Positions 18,248-28,045 are shown, counted from the first letter of the stretch. The stretch is 64,000 bases of DNA from Faecalicatena contorta (GCF_021531975.1 NZ_JAFBIY010000001.1:372001-436000), one strand, 5' to 3'. Notes: generated by a model not told the origin, from the sequence alone. Program-made: numbers and translations.

Positions 18248-19393
18248 ATGGCAAACAGAATCATGTTAAATGAAACGTCTTATCATGGAGCCGGTGCAAT
18301 TAAGGAAATTGCGACAGAGGCAAAGGCAAGAGGATTTTCCAAAGCTTTTGTATGTTCTGATCCGGACCTCATCAAATTCGGTGTAACAGGAAAGGTTACA
18401 GATGTCCTTGATGAGGCAGGCCTTGCATACGAGATTTATTCTGATATTAAGGCAAATCCTACGATTCAGAATGTGCAGAACGGAGTGGCAGCATTTAAGA
18501 AGGCCGGAGCAGATTATATCATTGCGATTGGCGGTGGTTCTTCCATGGATACATCAAAAGCGGTCGGAATCATTATTGCGAATCCGGAATTTGAAGATGT
18601 AAGAAGCCTGGAAGGTGTTGCACCGACAAAGAAACCATGTGTACCGATCATTGCTGTACCGACAACAGCAGGAACGGCGGCTGAGGTTACAATCAACTAT
18701 GTAATCACAGATGTTGAGAAGAAGAGAAAGTTCGTATGTGTTGATCCACATGACATGCCGGTAATCGCAGTTGTTGATCCGGATATGATGTCTTCTATGC
18801 CAAAGGGACTGACAGCTTCTACAGGTATGGATGCGTTGACACATGCTATTGAAGGATATACGACAAAAGGTGCATGGGAAATGACAGATATGTTCCACAT
18901 CAAAGCCATCGAAATCATTGGAAAGTCTTTAAGAAGTGCTGTTGCCAATGAAAAGGAAGGGCGCGAAGGAATGGCACTTGGACAGTATATCGCAGGAATG
19001 GGATTCTCCAATGTAGGTCTTGGTATCGCACATTCTATGGCGCATACACTGGGTGCAGTATATGATACACCACATGGTGTGGCATGCGCGATGATGCTTC
19101 CGATTGTTATGGAATATAACGCAGAGTATACAGGAGAAAAATACCGTGAGATTGCAAGAGCAATGGGTGTAAAAGGTGTAGATGAAATGTCTGTAGAAGA
19201 ATACAGAAAGGCAGCAGTAGATGCAGTGCAGAAATTGTCTGTAGATGTAGGAATCCCGACAAAGCTTGAAGCTCTGAAGGAAGAAGATTTACAGTTCCTT
19301 GCAGAGTCTGCTTTCGCAGATGCATGTGCACCAGGTAATCCGAAAGATACTTGTGTTGAGGATCTGAAAGATTTATTTAGAAAACTGATGTAG
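18248..19393 (+). CDS. fucO: FucO-like lactaldehyde reductase (iron-containing alcohol dehydrogenase)
   Basis: A 381-residue group III alcohol dehydrogenase. The N-terminus MANRIMLNETSYHGAGAIKE and the NAD motif AIGGGSSMDTSKAVGI match lactaldehyde:propanediol oxidoreductase. Metal ligands lie in DALTHAIEGY, HSMAHTLGA and TPHGVACA. It would reduce lactaldehyde or similar short aldehydes to diols. An upstream in-frame ATG at 18194 is rejected; AAAGGAGAAG precedes 18248. The TetR gene just upstream is the likely regulator. Confidence 0.88.
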   Translation: MANRIMLNETSYHGAGAIKEIATEAKARGFSKAFVCSDPDLIKFGVTGKVTDVLDEAGLAYEIYSDIKANPTIQNVQNGVAAFKKAGADYIIAIGGGSSMDTSKAVGIIIANPEFEDVRSLEGVAPTKKPCVPIIAVPTTAGTAAEVTINYVITDVEKKRKFVCVDPHDMPVIAVVDPDMMSSMPKGLTASTGMDALTHAIEGYTTKGAWEMTDMFHIKAIEIIGKSLRSAVANEKEGREGMALGQYIAGMGFSNVGLGIAHSMAHTLGAVYDTPHGVACAMMLPIVMEYNAEYTGEKYREIARAMGVKGVDEMSVEEYRKAAVDAVQKLSVDVGIPTKLEALKEEDLQFLAESAFADACAPGNPKDTCVEDLKDLFRKLM

Positions 19394-19398
19394 AAGAG

Positions 19399-19431
19399 AA
19401 ATCTCCCGACTCGGTTGAGCCGGGAGATTTT
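19399..19431. terminator. Bidirectional terminator between fucO and yeiH
   Basis: AAATCTCCCG pairs with CGGGAGATTT, with an inner CTC/GAG pair, between the two converging genes. Confidence 0.8.
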
Positions 19432-19443
19432 ACTATAATTACT

Positions 19444-20478
19444 TTACCACAATCCTAACACATGCTGCAGAATCAGGCTCACCGCTGTGATCCCTGTCCA
19501 GCAGCAAAGTCCAAGGATAATTGGCTTGCCGCCGGTCTTAACAAGTTTGACGATATTCGTATTTAAGCCGATGGCTGACATGGCAAGGACAATGAAGAAT
19601 TTACTCAGTTCCTTGAATGGTGCAAAGAAATCAGCAGGTACACCAAGCATATTTGTTGCTACCGTTGTAATAACAGATGCCAGTACAAAATAAAGAATGA
19701 AAAATGGGAAGATTTTCTTCAGGCTTACATTGCTTCCGGAAGAATCTCTTTCCTTTTTTGTGCGCCAGAAAGCAAGAACGAGAGTGATCGGGATGATTGC
19801 AAGTGTTCGTGTAAGCTTAACTGTAACAGCTTTATCCAGAGTTGCACTTCCGAGACCGAACATATTGTCCCATGTGGACGCAGCTGCAGTAACGGAAGAA
19901 GTATCATTAATAGCAGTTCCGGCAAAGATTCCGAATGCATCACCGCTTGTCTGGCTGAATCCCAGCAGATTTCCAAAATGGGGAAAAATGATAGCTGCCA
20001 GTACATTGAAGAAGAAGATAACGGAGATTGCCTGCGCAACTTCTTCATCGTCTGCGTCAATGACCGGTGCTGTTGCAGCAATTGCAGAACCGCCGCAGAT
20101 CGAAGAACCGACACCTACCAGTGTGGAAATCTTTGCAGGGATGTGCATTGCTTTACTTAATACATAAGAAAGAATAAGGGAAGTACCGATTGTGCAGATG
20201 ATGATTGGCAGGGACTGTTTTCCGGTCTCCAGGATAACAGAAAGATTCAGACCAAAACCAAGCAGGATTACTGCATATTGTAATATTTTCTTGGCAGAAT
20301 AATTAATACCTGCCTGAAAGCTTGTCTTATCCTTGATGAACAGGGTGATGATCATTCCAAGAATAATAGCGATAACAGGTCCTCCGATGATAGGAAATGC
20401 TTTTCCTAAGAACCAGGAAGGAACAGAGATGATAAGACAGAGCAGAAGCCCTTTATAATTTTTCTTTACAAATTCCAT
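19444..20478 (-). CDS. YeiH/UPF0324 family putative sulfate exporter
   Basis: A 344-residue membrane protein with about ten helices of the YeiH family. [19 protein letters not shown] and [16 protein letters not shown] are the conserved inverted-repeat membrane motifs. In Enterobacteria yeiH lies beside the LysR gene yeiE, and here too a LysR gene is transcribed divergently. Substrate assignment (sulfate or sulfite type anions) is by family name and not shown by sequence. Confidence 0.88.
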   Translation of the reverse strand: MEFVKKNYKGLLLCLIISVPSWFLGKAFPIIGGPVIAIILGMIITLFIKDKTSFQAGINYSAKKILQYAVILLGFGLNLSVILETGKQSLPIIICTIGTSLILSYVLSKAMHIPAKISTLVGVGSSICGGSAIAATAPVIDADDEEVAQAISVIFFFNVLAAIIFPHFGNLLGFSQTSGDAFGIFAGTAINDTSSVTAAASTWDNMFGLGSATLDKAVTVKLTRTLAIIPITLVLAFWRTKKERDSSGSNVSLKKIFPFFILYFVLASVITTVATNMLGVPADFFAPFKELSKFFIVLAMSAIGLNTNIVKLVKTGGKPIILGLCCWTGITAVSLILQHVLGLW

Positions 20479-20608
20479 AACGTACCTCTTTCTTTTCTTT
20501 TTGTTTTCTTAGTAAAATTTATCATATATTAATAATAATGTAAAATTATAGTTAATTATGATATAATAATATAAATTTATGATGAATTACGCACAAGGGG
20601 GATTACAG

Positions 20609-21490
20609 ATGATCGATTTCCGTGTGGAAACTTTTATCCAGGTCTGTAAATATATGAATTATACGAAGGCGGCAAAGGCACTGCATATTACGCAGCCGGC
20701 AGTTTCGCAGCACATCCGTTATATGGAACAGGAGTACGGAGTAACACTTTTTCAGTTCCAGGGAAAAAAGATGATGCTGACAGAAGAGGGCGAGAGACTT
20801 CTGAATGCGGCGACGACACTGAAGCATGATGACCTGGCACTTAAGCGGATGTTTAAAGAAGAACAGAAGCATACACTGACTTTTGGAGTTACACTGACCA
20901 TCGGTGAGTATGTCATAGGGAAATATCTTGCTTCTTATATGAAGGATTATCCGGATACGGATATCCGTATTACCATTGCCAATACAGAGGAGCTGCTGGA
21001 AAAAGTGGACGACGGAGAAATTGATTTTGCTCTGGTGGAAGGTTTCTTTGATAAAAGCAAGTATGATTTCCAGACATTTCGTAAAGAACGCTATATCGGC
21101 GTGTGTGCGCCATATCATTCACTTGCGGGCAAAAAGAACCTGAAATGGGAAGAACTTCTGGAAGAAACACTGATCAGCCGTGAGCATGGCTCCGGAACAC
21201 GGGAAATCCTGGAACGAAGATTAAGTGAATCTGGATATGGAATACGGGATTTCCGGCATCTTATAGAAATCAGTAATATGAGCGCAATCAAGATGATGGT
21301 CGTAGGCGGATGCGGTATCAGTTTTCTGTATGAAACAGCTGTCGAAAAAGAAATAGAAGAAGGAAGTCTTGCGAAACTGGATGTGGAAGGGTTCCCTGTT
21401 TATCATGATTTTACGTTTGTATGGCGTAAGAACAGTATATTTGGCGGACAATATAAAGATTTACTTGTCAGATTCGAGGGCATGTGTTAG
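20609..21490 (+). CDS. LysR family regulator, divergent from yeiH
   Basis: A 293-residue LysR protein: N-terminal winged helix (TKAAKALHITQPAVSQHIRYM, seen in two parts around residues 18-38) and a C-terminal periplasmic-binding-like effector domain. ATG 20609 is chosen because AAGGGGG precedes it; the ATG at 20579 lacks a site. The 130-base AT-rich gap before yeiH holds TATAAT elements and dyads such as AATTATAGTTAATTAT that could be its operator. Confidence 0.85.
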   Translation: MIDFRVETFIQVCKYMNYTKAAKALHITQPAVSQHIRYMEQEYGVTLFQFQGKKMMLTEEGERLLNAATTLKHDDLALKRMFKEEQKHTLTFGVTLTIGEYVIGKYLASYMKDYPDTDIRITIANTEELLEKVDDGEIDFALVEGFFDKSKYDFQTFRKERYIGVCAPYHSLAGKKNLKWEELLEETLISREHGSGTREILERRLSESGYGIRDFRHLIEISNMSAIKMMVVGGCGISFLYETAVEKEIEEGSLAKLDVEGFPVYHDFTFVWRKNSIFGGQYKDLLVRFEGMC

Positions 21491-21525
21491 AATGAGTATG
21501 GTTTATTCCGCAGGAGGTGTAAAAA

Positions 21526-21768
21526 GTGGAGATTTTGAAAACAATATTAATGATTATATTCGCAATAGACTGTATCGCATTATCTGCAATCGTATTACTT
21601 CAGGAAGGAAAGTCAGCAGGACTTGGAACAATCAGTGGTATGGCAGATACTTACTGGGGACAGAACAAGGGACGTTCTATGGAAGGTGCGTTAGTGAAAT
21701 CTACAAAGTTTCTGGCGGTTCTGTTTATTGTACTGGCAGCAGTGTTGAATTTAAAAGTATTTGCTTAA
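21526..21768 (+). CDS. secG: Preprotein translocase subunit SecG
   Basis: An 80-residue SecG with two membrane helices (LKTILMIIFAIDCIALSAIVL and FLAVLFIVLAAVLNLKVF) joined by the conserved loop GKSAGLGTISG. It is the non-essential accessory subunit of the SecYEG channel. Translation starts at GTG after GGAGGTG. secG-rnr-smpB order is a widely conserved Firmicutes arrangement. Confidence 0.93.
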   Translation: MEILKTILMIIFAIDCIALSAIVLLQEGKSAGLGTISGMADTYWGQNKGRSMEGALVKSTKFLAVLFIVLAAVLNLKVFA

Positions 21769-21794
21769 GAGAAGTATTTTTTGAGAAAACGGTG

Positions 21795-21822
21795 GGACAC
21801 TCCTGTAAAGGAGTGTCCTTTT
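21795..21822 (+). terminator. Hairpin between secG and rnr
   Basis: GGACACTCCT and AGGAGTGTCC pair perfectly (10 bp) over a GTAA loop and are followed by TTTT. It likely attenuates read-through from secG into rnr and argues against the TTG start at 21781. Confidence 0.8.
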
Positions 21823-21858
21823 ACGATGTTAGAAACATTCCGGGAGGATATGCAGGAA

Positions 21859-24033
21859 ATGGATCAGACATTTGAAAAGAGAAAAAAGGTCATTTATGAT
21901 CTGATGTGCGATGATTTTTATGTGCCTATGAAATTTAAAGAACTTGCTATGCTTCTGCAGGTTCCGAAGGAACAAAGAGATGAACTGAGAAGAGTTCTGG
22001 AGGCATTGGAAGAAGAGGGGAAGATATGTCTCTCGAAGAAGGGGAAATACTGCAAAGGCGCGGCGAAACGTATGACCGGAACATACCGTGCCAATGCGAA
22101 GGGCTTCGGGTTTGTTGTAGTGTCACCGGAGAGTCCGGATATCTATATTCCGGAGGAAGAGGTGAATGGTGCATTCGATGGTGATGAAGTAGAGGTTGTT
22201 ATTACCAGAGAAGCAAAGGGGCCAAGCCGTGAAGGAAAGATCGTCCGAATCGTTGCGCGCGGCATTACGAGAATTGTAGGTCTGTATGAAAAACGGGCAG
22301 ATAAGTATTATGGATTTGTGATTCCGGACAATCAGAAGATTCTGAAGGATGTATTTGTACCGGCAGAGAAATCCAGGGGAGCCGTGAACGGACATAAAGT
22401 CGTCGTAGAACTTACGTCTTATGGCGGTGACGGCAGAAAGCCGGAAGGGAAGATCGTAGAGATTATCGGTCATGTGAATGACCCGGGAACAGACATTATG
22501 TCAATTGTGAAGGGATATAATCTTCCGGTAGAATTCCCTGAGAAGGTTCTGAATCAGGCGGAGCGGGTAGCAAAGCCTGTGAGTGCAGCGGATATGGCAG
22601 GAAGAAAAGATATAAGAGACTGGCAGATGGTAACGATCGATGGCGAAGATGCCAAGGATCTGGATGATGCGGTATCTCTGACAAAAGAAGGTGAAAACTA
22701 TATTCTGGGTGTTCACATCGCGGATGTGACCAATTATGTGCAGGAAAACAGTGCGCTGGACAGAGAAGCACTGGAGCGCGGGACAAGTGTTTATCTTGTT
22801 GACCGTGTGATTCCGATGCTGCCGCATACCTTGTCAAATGGGATCTGTTCTCTGAACGCTGGAGAAGATCGTCTGGCGCTGAGTTGTATTATGAAGGTCA
22901 ACGAGAAAGGTGTCGTTATCGACCATGAGATTGCCGAGACAGTGATACATGTAGACAGGCGCATGAGCTATACAAGTGTAAAAAAGATTCTGGCAGACCG
23001 GGACGAAGAGGAAATCCGGGAATACAAAGAGCTTGTTCCAATGTTCGAACGGATGAGAGAACTGTCCGGGATCCTGCGGGAGCGAAGAAAAAAGAGAGGC
23101 TCTATTGATTTTGACTTTCCGGAAACAAAGATGGTTCTGGATGAAAATGGGAAACCGCTGGAGATCCGGCCTTATGACCGTAATGTAGCGACTAAGATTA
23201 TTGAAGATTTTATGCTGCTTGCGAATGAAACAGTAGCAGAAGATTATTTCTGGCAGGAGCTTCCGTTTGTATATCGTACACACGAAGCGCCGGATGAAGA
23301 AAAGATACGCGCACTTGCTACATTTATCAACAATTTTGGCTATTCCATGCATATCGGGGCAAATGAACTGCGTCCGAAGGAAATACAAAAGCTCCTTGGC
23401 AAGGTGGAAGGAACACCGGAAGAAGCCCTGATCAGCCGTCTGGCACTTCGTTCCATGAAGCAGGCAAGATATACCCCGGAGAATACCGGACATTTCGGGC
23501 TTGCGGCGAATTATTATACACATTTCACTTCTCCGATCCGTCGTTATCCGGATCTGCAGATTCATCGTATCATCAAGGATAATTTAAGAGGACGTATGAA
23601 TGAAGATAAAATGGCGCACTATCATTCTATTTTGCCGGATGTGACCAAACATGCAAGTGAGATGGAACGCCGCGCAGACGAAGCGGAGAGAGAGACGATC
23701 AAACTCAAGAAAGTGGAGTATATGCAGCAACATCTGGGAGAGGTGTTTGAAGGTGTGATTTCCAGTATTACCAAATGGGGTATGTATGTGGAACTGGAAA
23801 ATACAATCGAAGGTCTTGTTCATGTTGCAAATATGACGGATGACCATTATGATTATTATGAGAGCCGTTACGAGATGGTTGGTGCTCGAAGAGGAAAAGT
23901 ATATAAGCTTGGACAGAAGATATTGGTCCGCGTGGCAGCGGCAGATAAGCTGATGCGGACGATAGATTTTGAAATAGTAAAAGAGGGAGAATGGAAAGAT
24001 GGCGAAAACGAATGGCAAGATGATAGCCAATAA
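21859..24033 (+). CDS. rnr: Ribonuclease R
   Basis: An RNase II-superfamily 3'-5' exoribonuclease, 724 residues from this start, that degrades structured RNA and, with SmpB-tmRNA, faulty messages. Domain order: N-terminal helix-turn-helix, two cold-shock domains, the RNB catalytic domain with [15 protein letters not shown], and a C-terminal S1 domain ([20 protein letters not shown]). The start is uncertain: ATG 21859 follows GGGAGG with an 11-base gap, while ATG 21826 is also possible. It overlaps smpB by 35 bases. Confidence 0.92.
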   Translation: MDQTFEKRKKVIYDLMCDDFYVPMKFKELAMLLQVPKEQRDELRRVLEALEEEGKICLSKKGKYCKGAAKRMTGTYRANAKGFGFVVVSPESPDIYIPEEEVNGAFDGDEVEVVITREAKGPSREGKIVRIVARGITRIVGLYEKRADKYYGFVIPDNQKILKDVFVPAEKSRGAVNGHKVVVELTSYGGDGRKPEGKIVEIIGHVNDPGTDIMSIVKGYNLPVEFPEKVLNQAERVAKPVSAADMAGRKDIRDWQMVTIDGEDAKDLDDAVSLTKEGENYILGVHIADVTNYVQENSALDREALERGTSVYLVDRVIPMLPHTLSNGICSLNAGEDRLALSCIMKVNEKGVVIDHEIAETVIHVDRRMSYTSVKKILADRDEEEIREYKELVPMFERMRELSGILRERRKKRGSIDFDFPETKMVLDENGKPLEIRPYDRNVATKIIEDFMLLANETVAEDYFWQELPFVYRTHEAPDEEKIRALATFINNFGYSMHIGANELRPKEIQKLLGKVEGTPEEALISRLALRSMKQARYTPENTGHFGLAANYYTHFTSPIRRYPDLQIHRIIKDNLRGRMNEDKMAHYHSILPDVTKHASEMERRADEAERETIKLKKVEYMQQHLGEVFEGVISSITKWGMYVELENTIEGLVHVANMTDDHYDYYESRYEMVGARRGKVYKLGQKILVRVAAADKLMRTIDFEIVKEGEWKDGENEWQDDSQ

Positions 24034-24466
24034 CAAAAAAGCCTATCACGATTATTTTATACTGGAGACATATGAGACAGGGATTGAACTTCACGGAACA
24101 GAGGTAAAGTCGCTGCGTATGGGAAAATGCAGTATTAAGGAATCCTTTATCCGTATAGAAAACGGAGAGGTATTCATTTACGGCATGCATATAAGCCCAT
24201 ATGAGAAGGGGAATATATTCAATAAGGACCCGCTCAGGGTCCGCAAGCTCCTTCTTCATAAGTCGGAGATCAACAAGCTGCTTGGCAAGACAAAAGAAAA
24301 AGGTATGGCAATCGTACCTTTGAAGGTTTATTTCAAGGGGAGTCTTGTGAAAGTAGAAATCGGTCTTGCAAAAGGAAAGAAGCTGTACGATAAGAGACAG
24401 GATATTGCAAAGAAAGATCAGAAAAGAGAGGCAGAGAGAGACTTTAAAGTCCGCAATCTGGGATAG
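23999..24466 (+). CDS. smpB: SsrA-binding protein SmpB
   Basis: A 155-residue partner of tmRNA in rescue of stalled ribosomes. Motifs: N-terminal [38 protein letters not shown]-like [12 protein letters not shown], and the basic tail [19 protein letters not shown] that enters the decoding channel. Its start lies inside rnr after GAGGGAG. The tmRNA gene lies 2.4 kb downstream on the same strand. Confidence 0.96.
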   Translation: MAKTNGKMIANNKKAYHDYFILETYETGIELHGTEVKSLRMGKCSIKESFIRIENGEVFIYGMHISPYEKGNIFNKDPLRVRKLLLHKSEINKLLGKTKEKGMAIVPLKVYFKGSLVKVEIGLAKGKKLYDKRQDIAKKDQKREAERDFKVRNLG

Positions 24467-24474
24467 GAGAGAAC

Positions 24475-24714
24475 ATGGTACCAACAAAAAAAGAAGATCT
24501 GAGAAAAATGGTGACACAGACAACAATAGAGATGTACGAGGAACTGACACCTCAGCTTGTGAAGCTGATTGACGAGACAAAGCGTGATGCTTCTCTTACT
24601 GAGCAGCAGAAACAGGACGAGATTACATTACATATGTTAGGTTATGTAAAGTCCTGCACAAATGAGATTATGATCGAAGTCCTGGCAGAGATACTTGGGC
24701 TTGAGGATGAGTAG
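24475..24714 (+). CDS. Small helical protein of unknown function
   Basis: A 79-residue, mainly helical, charged protein with no membrane segment or cysteine cluster apart from one Cys. It begins eight bases after smpB and ends eleven bases before the zinc-ribbon gene, so all three are probably on one transcript. The family was not recognised. Confidence 0.65.
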   Translation: MVPTKKEDLRKMVTQTTIEMYEELTPQLVKLIDETKRDASLTEQQKQDEITLHMLGYVKSCTNEIMIEVLAEILGLEDE

Positions 24715-24725
24715 GAGGAAAAGCA

Positions 24726-25217
24726 ATGGGATATTGTGTAAAATGTGGAACGAAGGTGGATGAAGGAGCGCGATTTTGCCCACAGTGCGGAGCGGAAATT
24801 CCGGGAAATGTGGACAGTGCACAGCAGTATACATATGGACAGAATCAGGATAATGCACGGCAGGAATATTTTCAGCAGGAAGATGTAAAAAAACATAAAG
24901 GAATGGGAGTTCTGTCTTATTTCGGTATCCTGGTATTGATTCCACTGCTTGCCGGTGATAAGAATTCACCATATGTTCGTTTCCATTCTAATCAGGGACT
25001 GGTACTGTTCCTTGTCTCAGTTATTCTGGATCTGCTGGAAGGGGACTGGGTATTTGGTCTGCATTCCTGGATTAATCTTGGCGGAAGTAGTCTGTCATGG
25101 GCGTTTGATATTTTGAGCTTTGGATGCTTTATCCTTATGATCGTGGGTATTGTAACGGCATGCAAAGGAGAAAAGAGAGAATTACCGATTATCGGAAAGA
25201 TAAAGATATTAAAATAA
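24726..25217 (+). CDS. Zinc-ribbon membrane protein
   Basis: A 163-residue protein with an N-terminal zinc ribbon (CVKCGTKVDEGARFCPQCG, two CxxC pairs), a Gln/Asn-rich linker, then three to four membrane helices in a DUF4870-like arrangement (FGILVLIPLLAG, HSNQGLVLFLVSVILDLL). Function unknown. AGGAGG precedes the ATG, and a terminator follows 11 bases after the stop. Confidence 0.75.
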   Translation: MGYCVKCGTKVDEGARFCPQCGAEIPGNVDSAQQYTYGQNQDNARQEYFQQEDVKKHKGMGVLSYFGILVLIPLLAGDKNSPYVRFHSNQGLVLFLVSVILDLLEGDWVFGLHSWINLGGSSLSWAFDILSFGCFILMIVGIVTACKGEKRELPIIGKIKILK

Positions 25218-25228
25218 GAGATAAAGTA

Positions 25229-25252
25229 AGGCGGCCACTTTTTGGGCCGCCT
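25229..25252. terminator. Terminator between zinc-ribbon gene and hsp20
   Basis: AGGCGGCC pairs with GGCCGCCT over an eight-base loop between converging genes. Confidence 0.75.
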
Positions 25253-25258
25253 ATCATA

Positions 25259-25684
25259 TTACTCAATCGTGATCAGCTTTGGCTGTTCTTCCTGTTTCTG
25301 AATTTCTTTCGGGAAGGTCAGTTTCAGGACACCATCTGTAAATGCTGCTTTGATATCTTCCTGTGTCAGATCCTCACCAACATAGAAACTTCTGTTGCAG
25401 GTTCCTGTATAACGCTCTTTATGAACACAGTTGCCTCTGGCATCTTTTTCTTCTTTTGTCTCATTTTTGTGAGCTGTAATGGTAAGATAACCATCTTTTA
25501 AGTCGGCCTTGATATCTTCTTTCTTATATCCAGGCAGTTCCATCTCAACACTGTAGTTTCCGTCTTTCTCATGAATATCTGTCTTCATGATCTGTGTAGA
25601 TGTGCGGTCATAAGAGCGTGTGAAAAACGGGTCTGAAAACATATCATCAAATAAATTATTAAATCCTCTGTTTGCAAGTAACAT
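25259..25684 (-). CDS. Hsp20/alpha-crystallin small heat-shock protein
   Basis: A 141-residue ATP-independent holdase. The alpha-crystallin domain spans about residues 38-130 (VEMELPGYKKEDIKADLKDG and GVLKLTFPKE), with a short N-terminal arm and a C-terminal I-x-I-type motif (KLITIE). A CIRCE element overlaps its promoter, so HrcA repression is expected. Confidence 0.93.
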   Translation of the reverse strand: MLLANRGFNNLFDDMFSDPFFTRSYDRTSTQIMKTDIHEKDGNYSVEMELPGYKKEDIKADLKDGYLTITAHKNETKEEKDARGNCVHKERYTGTCNRSFYVGEDLTQEDIKAAFTDGVLKLTFPKEIQKQEEQPKLITIE

Positions 25685-25718
25685 AAGTCATATCCCCTTT
25701 CTTTTTGTTCTATGTGTA

Positions 25719-25760
25719 ATATAACATGCATTATTAGCAATGTCAACAGGTGAGTGCTAA
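25719..25760 (-). promoter_or_regulatory. CIRCE operator over the hsp20 promoter
   Basis: TTAGCAATG-N9-GAGTGCTAA at 25734-25760 is a CIRCE element with two mismatches in one half. On the minus strand TTGACA overlaps it, followed by 17 bases and TATATT (25719-25724). HrcA binding here would block RNA polymerase. Confidence 0.85.
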
Positions 25761-25801
25761 TAAAATTGTGAAAAAAGTGTGAATAGTAAATCTATGAGCA
25801 T

Positions 25802-26734
25802 TTATACATTCTGGAATTCTCTGAGCTTCTGCTTTGCTTCGGAAGATAGATTCTTAGGAACCTGAATCTGTATCGTCACATACTGGTCTCCGTGTCTGGA
25901 AGGATTATTCATAGAGACAATGCCTTTGCCGCGAAGTCTTATCTTTGTTCCAGACTGCGTACCTTCCTGAATCTTACACACTACATTTCCGTTCAGGGTT
26001 GGGATGAGAGCTTCCCCTCCAAGAACTGCAGTTGTAAAAGGAATATTTGCAGTTGTGTAAATATCCATTCCCTTACGCTCAAATCCAACTTTTTTATTAA
26101 CAGAAACTTTCAGCAGTAAATCTCCGGGTTCTCCGCCTCCTGTGCCTGGCATCCCTTTTCCACGCAGACGGATACTTTTGCCGTCATCAATACCGGCAGG
26201 AATGATTACTTTCAGAGATTGGGGATTGGGATTGCCAGGGTTGGATAAGGTGATGACTTTTTCGCATCCAAATGCGGCTTCGTCAAAGCTGACAGAAATA
26301 TCAGCGTGGAGGTCATCGCCTTTCTGGGAGTAATCCCGTTTGTAAAAGTTGCCGTTTCGAAAACCATTATTATATGAATAACTGTTTTGGTAACTGGAAT
26401 GCTGGAATATATCTTCAAAAATGTCTCCGAAAATATCATTCATATTCTCATCTTCAAAATGGACTCCAGAAGCAAATCCTGAGCTATAACCGCCGGTTGT
26501 ATTTCCCTCCAGTCCATCGTGACCAAATCTGTCATATATTTTCTTTTTCTCCGGATCGCTTAAGACATTATATGCTTCTGTGACTTCTTTAAACAGCTTT
26601 TCTGCTTCTATATTTCCGGGATTCGTATCTGGATGATACTTTTTGGCCAGTTTACGGTATGCTCTTTTGATCGCGCCGTCATCAGCAGTTTTGTTGATGC
26701 CAAGTACTTCGTAATAATCGCGTTTTTTACTCAT
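25802..26734 (-). CDS. CbpA-like DnaJ co-chaperone
   Basis: A 310-residue class II J-protein: J domain with the HPD tripeptide ([10 protein letters not shown]), Gly/Phe linker, and two C-terminal substrate domains. The cysteine-rich zinc domain of true DnaJ is missing. It stimulates Hsp70 ATPase. ATG 26734 follows GGAGGTGAC; the longer frame adds five residues without a site. It is upstream of hsp20 on the same strand but has its own promoter and no CIRCE. Confidence 0.9.
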   Translation of the reverse strand: MSKKRDYYEVLGINKTADDGAIKRAYRKLAKKYHPDTNPGNIEAEKLFKEVTEAYNVLSDPEKKKIYDRFGHDGLEGNTTGGYSSGFASGVHFEDENMNDIFGDIFEDIFQHSSYQNSYSYNNGFRNGNFYKRDYSQKGDDLHADISVSFDEAAFGCEKVITLSNPGNPNPQSLKVIIPAGIDDGKSIRLRGKGMPGTGGGEPGDLLLKVSVNKKVGFERKGMDIYTTANIPFTTAVLGGEALIPTLNGNVVCKIQEGTQSGTKIRLRGKGIVSMNNPSRHGDQYVTIQIQVPKNLSSEAKQKLREFQNV

Positions 26735-26760
26735 AATTGTCACCTCCATGTTCTAGTTGT

Positions 26761-26789
26761 AATATAACACACATAATAATATGCGTCAA
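26761..26789 (-). promoter_or_regulatory. dnaJ-like gene promoter
   Basis: On the minus strand TTGACG (26789-26784), a 17-base spacer and TATATT (26766-26761). The -10 and following bases resemble those of the hsp20 promoter. Confidence 0.7.
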
Positions 26790-26814
26790 CAAAGAAAATG
26801 GAAAAGAAATGCTC

Positions 26815-26843
26815 TTGACTTTTAGAATATCCGTTCCTATAAT
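26815..26843 (+). promoter_or_regulatory. ssrA promoter
   Basis: TTGACT at 26815 and TATAAT at 26838 with an ideal 17-base spacer, about 50 bases before the tmRNA 5' end. Confidence 0.8.
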
Positions 26844-26895
26844 AGGGTATACCTAATAGAAAGAACGTCTGCGAACCAGAATGAATATATTTTCA

Positions 26896-27247
26896 GGGCT
26901 TGTACTGGTTTCGACGGGGGTCTGGAAGTTGGAGAAGCCATCCGTAGCGGGACACTACGTTAAAAGTTCCAATTAAATATAAACGCAGACAATAGAGAAT
27001 TAGCGTACGCTGCCTAATATTGGCAGCAGTCGGCCTTAGGTCATCCGCTGCTTAAGTCACCGGCTTCAACGAGGCGGAGCACTTCGTTTCCAAAGCTTTG
27101 AGGAGATGGAAGAATCTATGAAGCTACTAAAGTCAGTAACCCGTCATTAGGTGACTGATGGAGGGAATGTTAATATAATGACTGTGATGGGAGATGCTCT
27201 GGTGGATGGGCTTTCGGACGCGGGTTCAACTCCCGCCAGGTCCACTA
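26896..27247 (+). ncRNA. ssrA: Transfer-messenger RNA (tmRNA)
   Basis: Starts GGGCTTGTACTGGTTTCGACGGGG and ends with the T-loop GGGTTCAACTCCC and CAGGTCC, which pairs with the 5' GGGCTTG to form the tRNA-like acceptor. The mature 3' CCA is not exactly encoded. The tag frame at 26985-27017 reads ADNRELAYAA followed by TAA. It works with SmpB, whose gene lies upstream. A mobile element begins right after it. Confidence 0.95.
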
Positions 27248-27363
27248 TAAAAACGCCGTTTTAAGAGCGTTGACATAAGAAAACAAGCAAGAATCCAGTA
27301 AAATCAACGCTTTTAAGGGCAGTGGGCAAACAGGTTAGCTCAAAAATTGAATAACCAAGCGAC

Positions 27364-27397
27364 AAAAGGGATGTTACCGCAAGGCAGCATCCCTTTT
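27364..27397 (+). terminator. Terminator at element left end
   Basis: AAAAGGGATG pairs with CATCCCTTTT over a 14-base loop. Confidence 0.7.
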
Positions 27398-27407
27398 CGC
27401 ATACCCC

Positions 27408-27446
27408 AACGCCGCAGATTTTGAAAGAAGTCTGCGGCGTTTTTTT
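27408..27446 (+). terminator. Second terminator at element left end
   Basis: AACGCCGCAGA pairs with TCTGCGGCGTT followed by a T run. Two strong terminators in tandem would insulate the element from ssrA transcription. Confidence 0.8.
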
Positions 27447-27478
27447 CTGCCCAAATCCAGAAAGGAGGCGCAGCCGGA

Positions 27479-27691
27479 TTGTACTTTATGAGCGGTAAAA
27501 GCCGCGCATTTGAAACGCTCATGCAGGGAAAGCCCGGATTTGGCCGGTACGAGAACGGCTGCACCGAGCATGAGGATTGTAACACCTGCCACTTCTACCG
27601 TCCGCACTGGAAATATCGGTTTTGTGTATATGCCGAGTGTCCGTATGAACCGGGTAGACTGACCGCAATCCGGCGCGGCAAGACAGAGTGA
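27479..27691 (+). CDS. Small cysteine-rich mobile-element protein
   Basis: A 70-residue protein with six cysteines arranged C-x5-C-x2-C-x9-C-x5-C in its second half (CTEHEDCNTC, FCVYAEC), likely metal-binding. It lies at the usual place before a replication-initiator gene in Firmicutes elements of this kind. The TTG start is supported by AAAGGAGG ten bases upstream; ATG 27488 is the alternative. Function unknown. Confidence 0.6.
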   Translation: MYFMSGKSRAFETLMQGKPGFGRYENGCTEHEDCNTCHFYRPHWKYRFCVYAECPYEPGRLTAIRRGKTE

Positions 27692-27711
27692 GCGAAAGGA
27701 GCTGATGAACT

Positions 27712-28038
27712 ATGGCAGTATTTCGGGTGGAAAGAAACAACGGGTACACCGTCATGTCGAATCACCATCTACGCAACAAGGAGCTGACCTTGAAAGCCAA
27801 GGGGTTGTTGTCGCAAATGCTGTCCCTGCCGGAGAACTGGGACTATACGCTGAAAGGTCTGTCCCTTATCAACCGGGAAAAGATCGACGCAATCCGCGAA
27901 GCCGTGCGGGAGCTGCTGCACGACGAGAGCCGAAAGAGAGAGCTGCTTGCTGAGCAGACAATCCAAAAGCTGCATAATATGACCGACGCAGCATTTGAGG
28001 AAGCGAAGTTTTCTATGACGCTTTCCGATACGGAATAA
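27712..28038 (+). pseudogene. Truncated replication initiator-like helix-turn-helix protein
   Basis: The first ~63 residues (MAVFRVERNNGYTVMSNHHL..., LTLKAKGLLSQMLSLPENWDYTLKGLS) match the N-terminal winged-helix domain of the DnaD-like replication initiators found in integrative elements. After INREKIDAIREAVREL the expected recognition-helix continuation is missing, and an unrelated tail (HDESRKRELLAEQTIQKLHN) follows. This reads as a deletion that joined two different genes in frame. Full-length relatives exceed 250 residues; this has 108. Confidence 0.65.
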
Positions 28039-28045
28039 AAACGAC

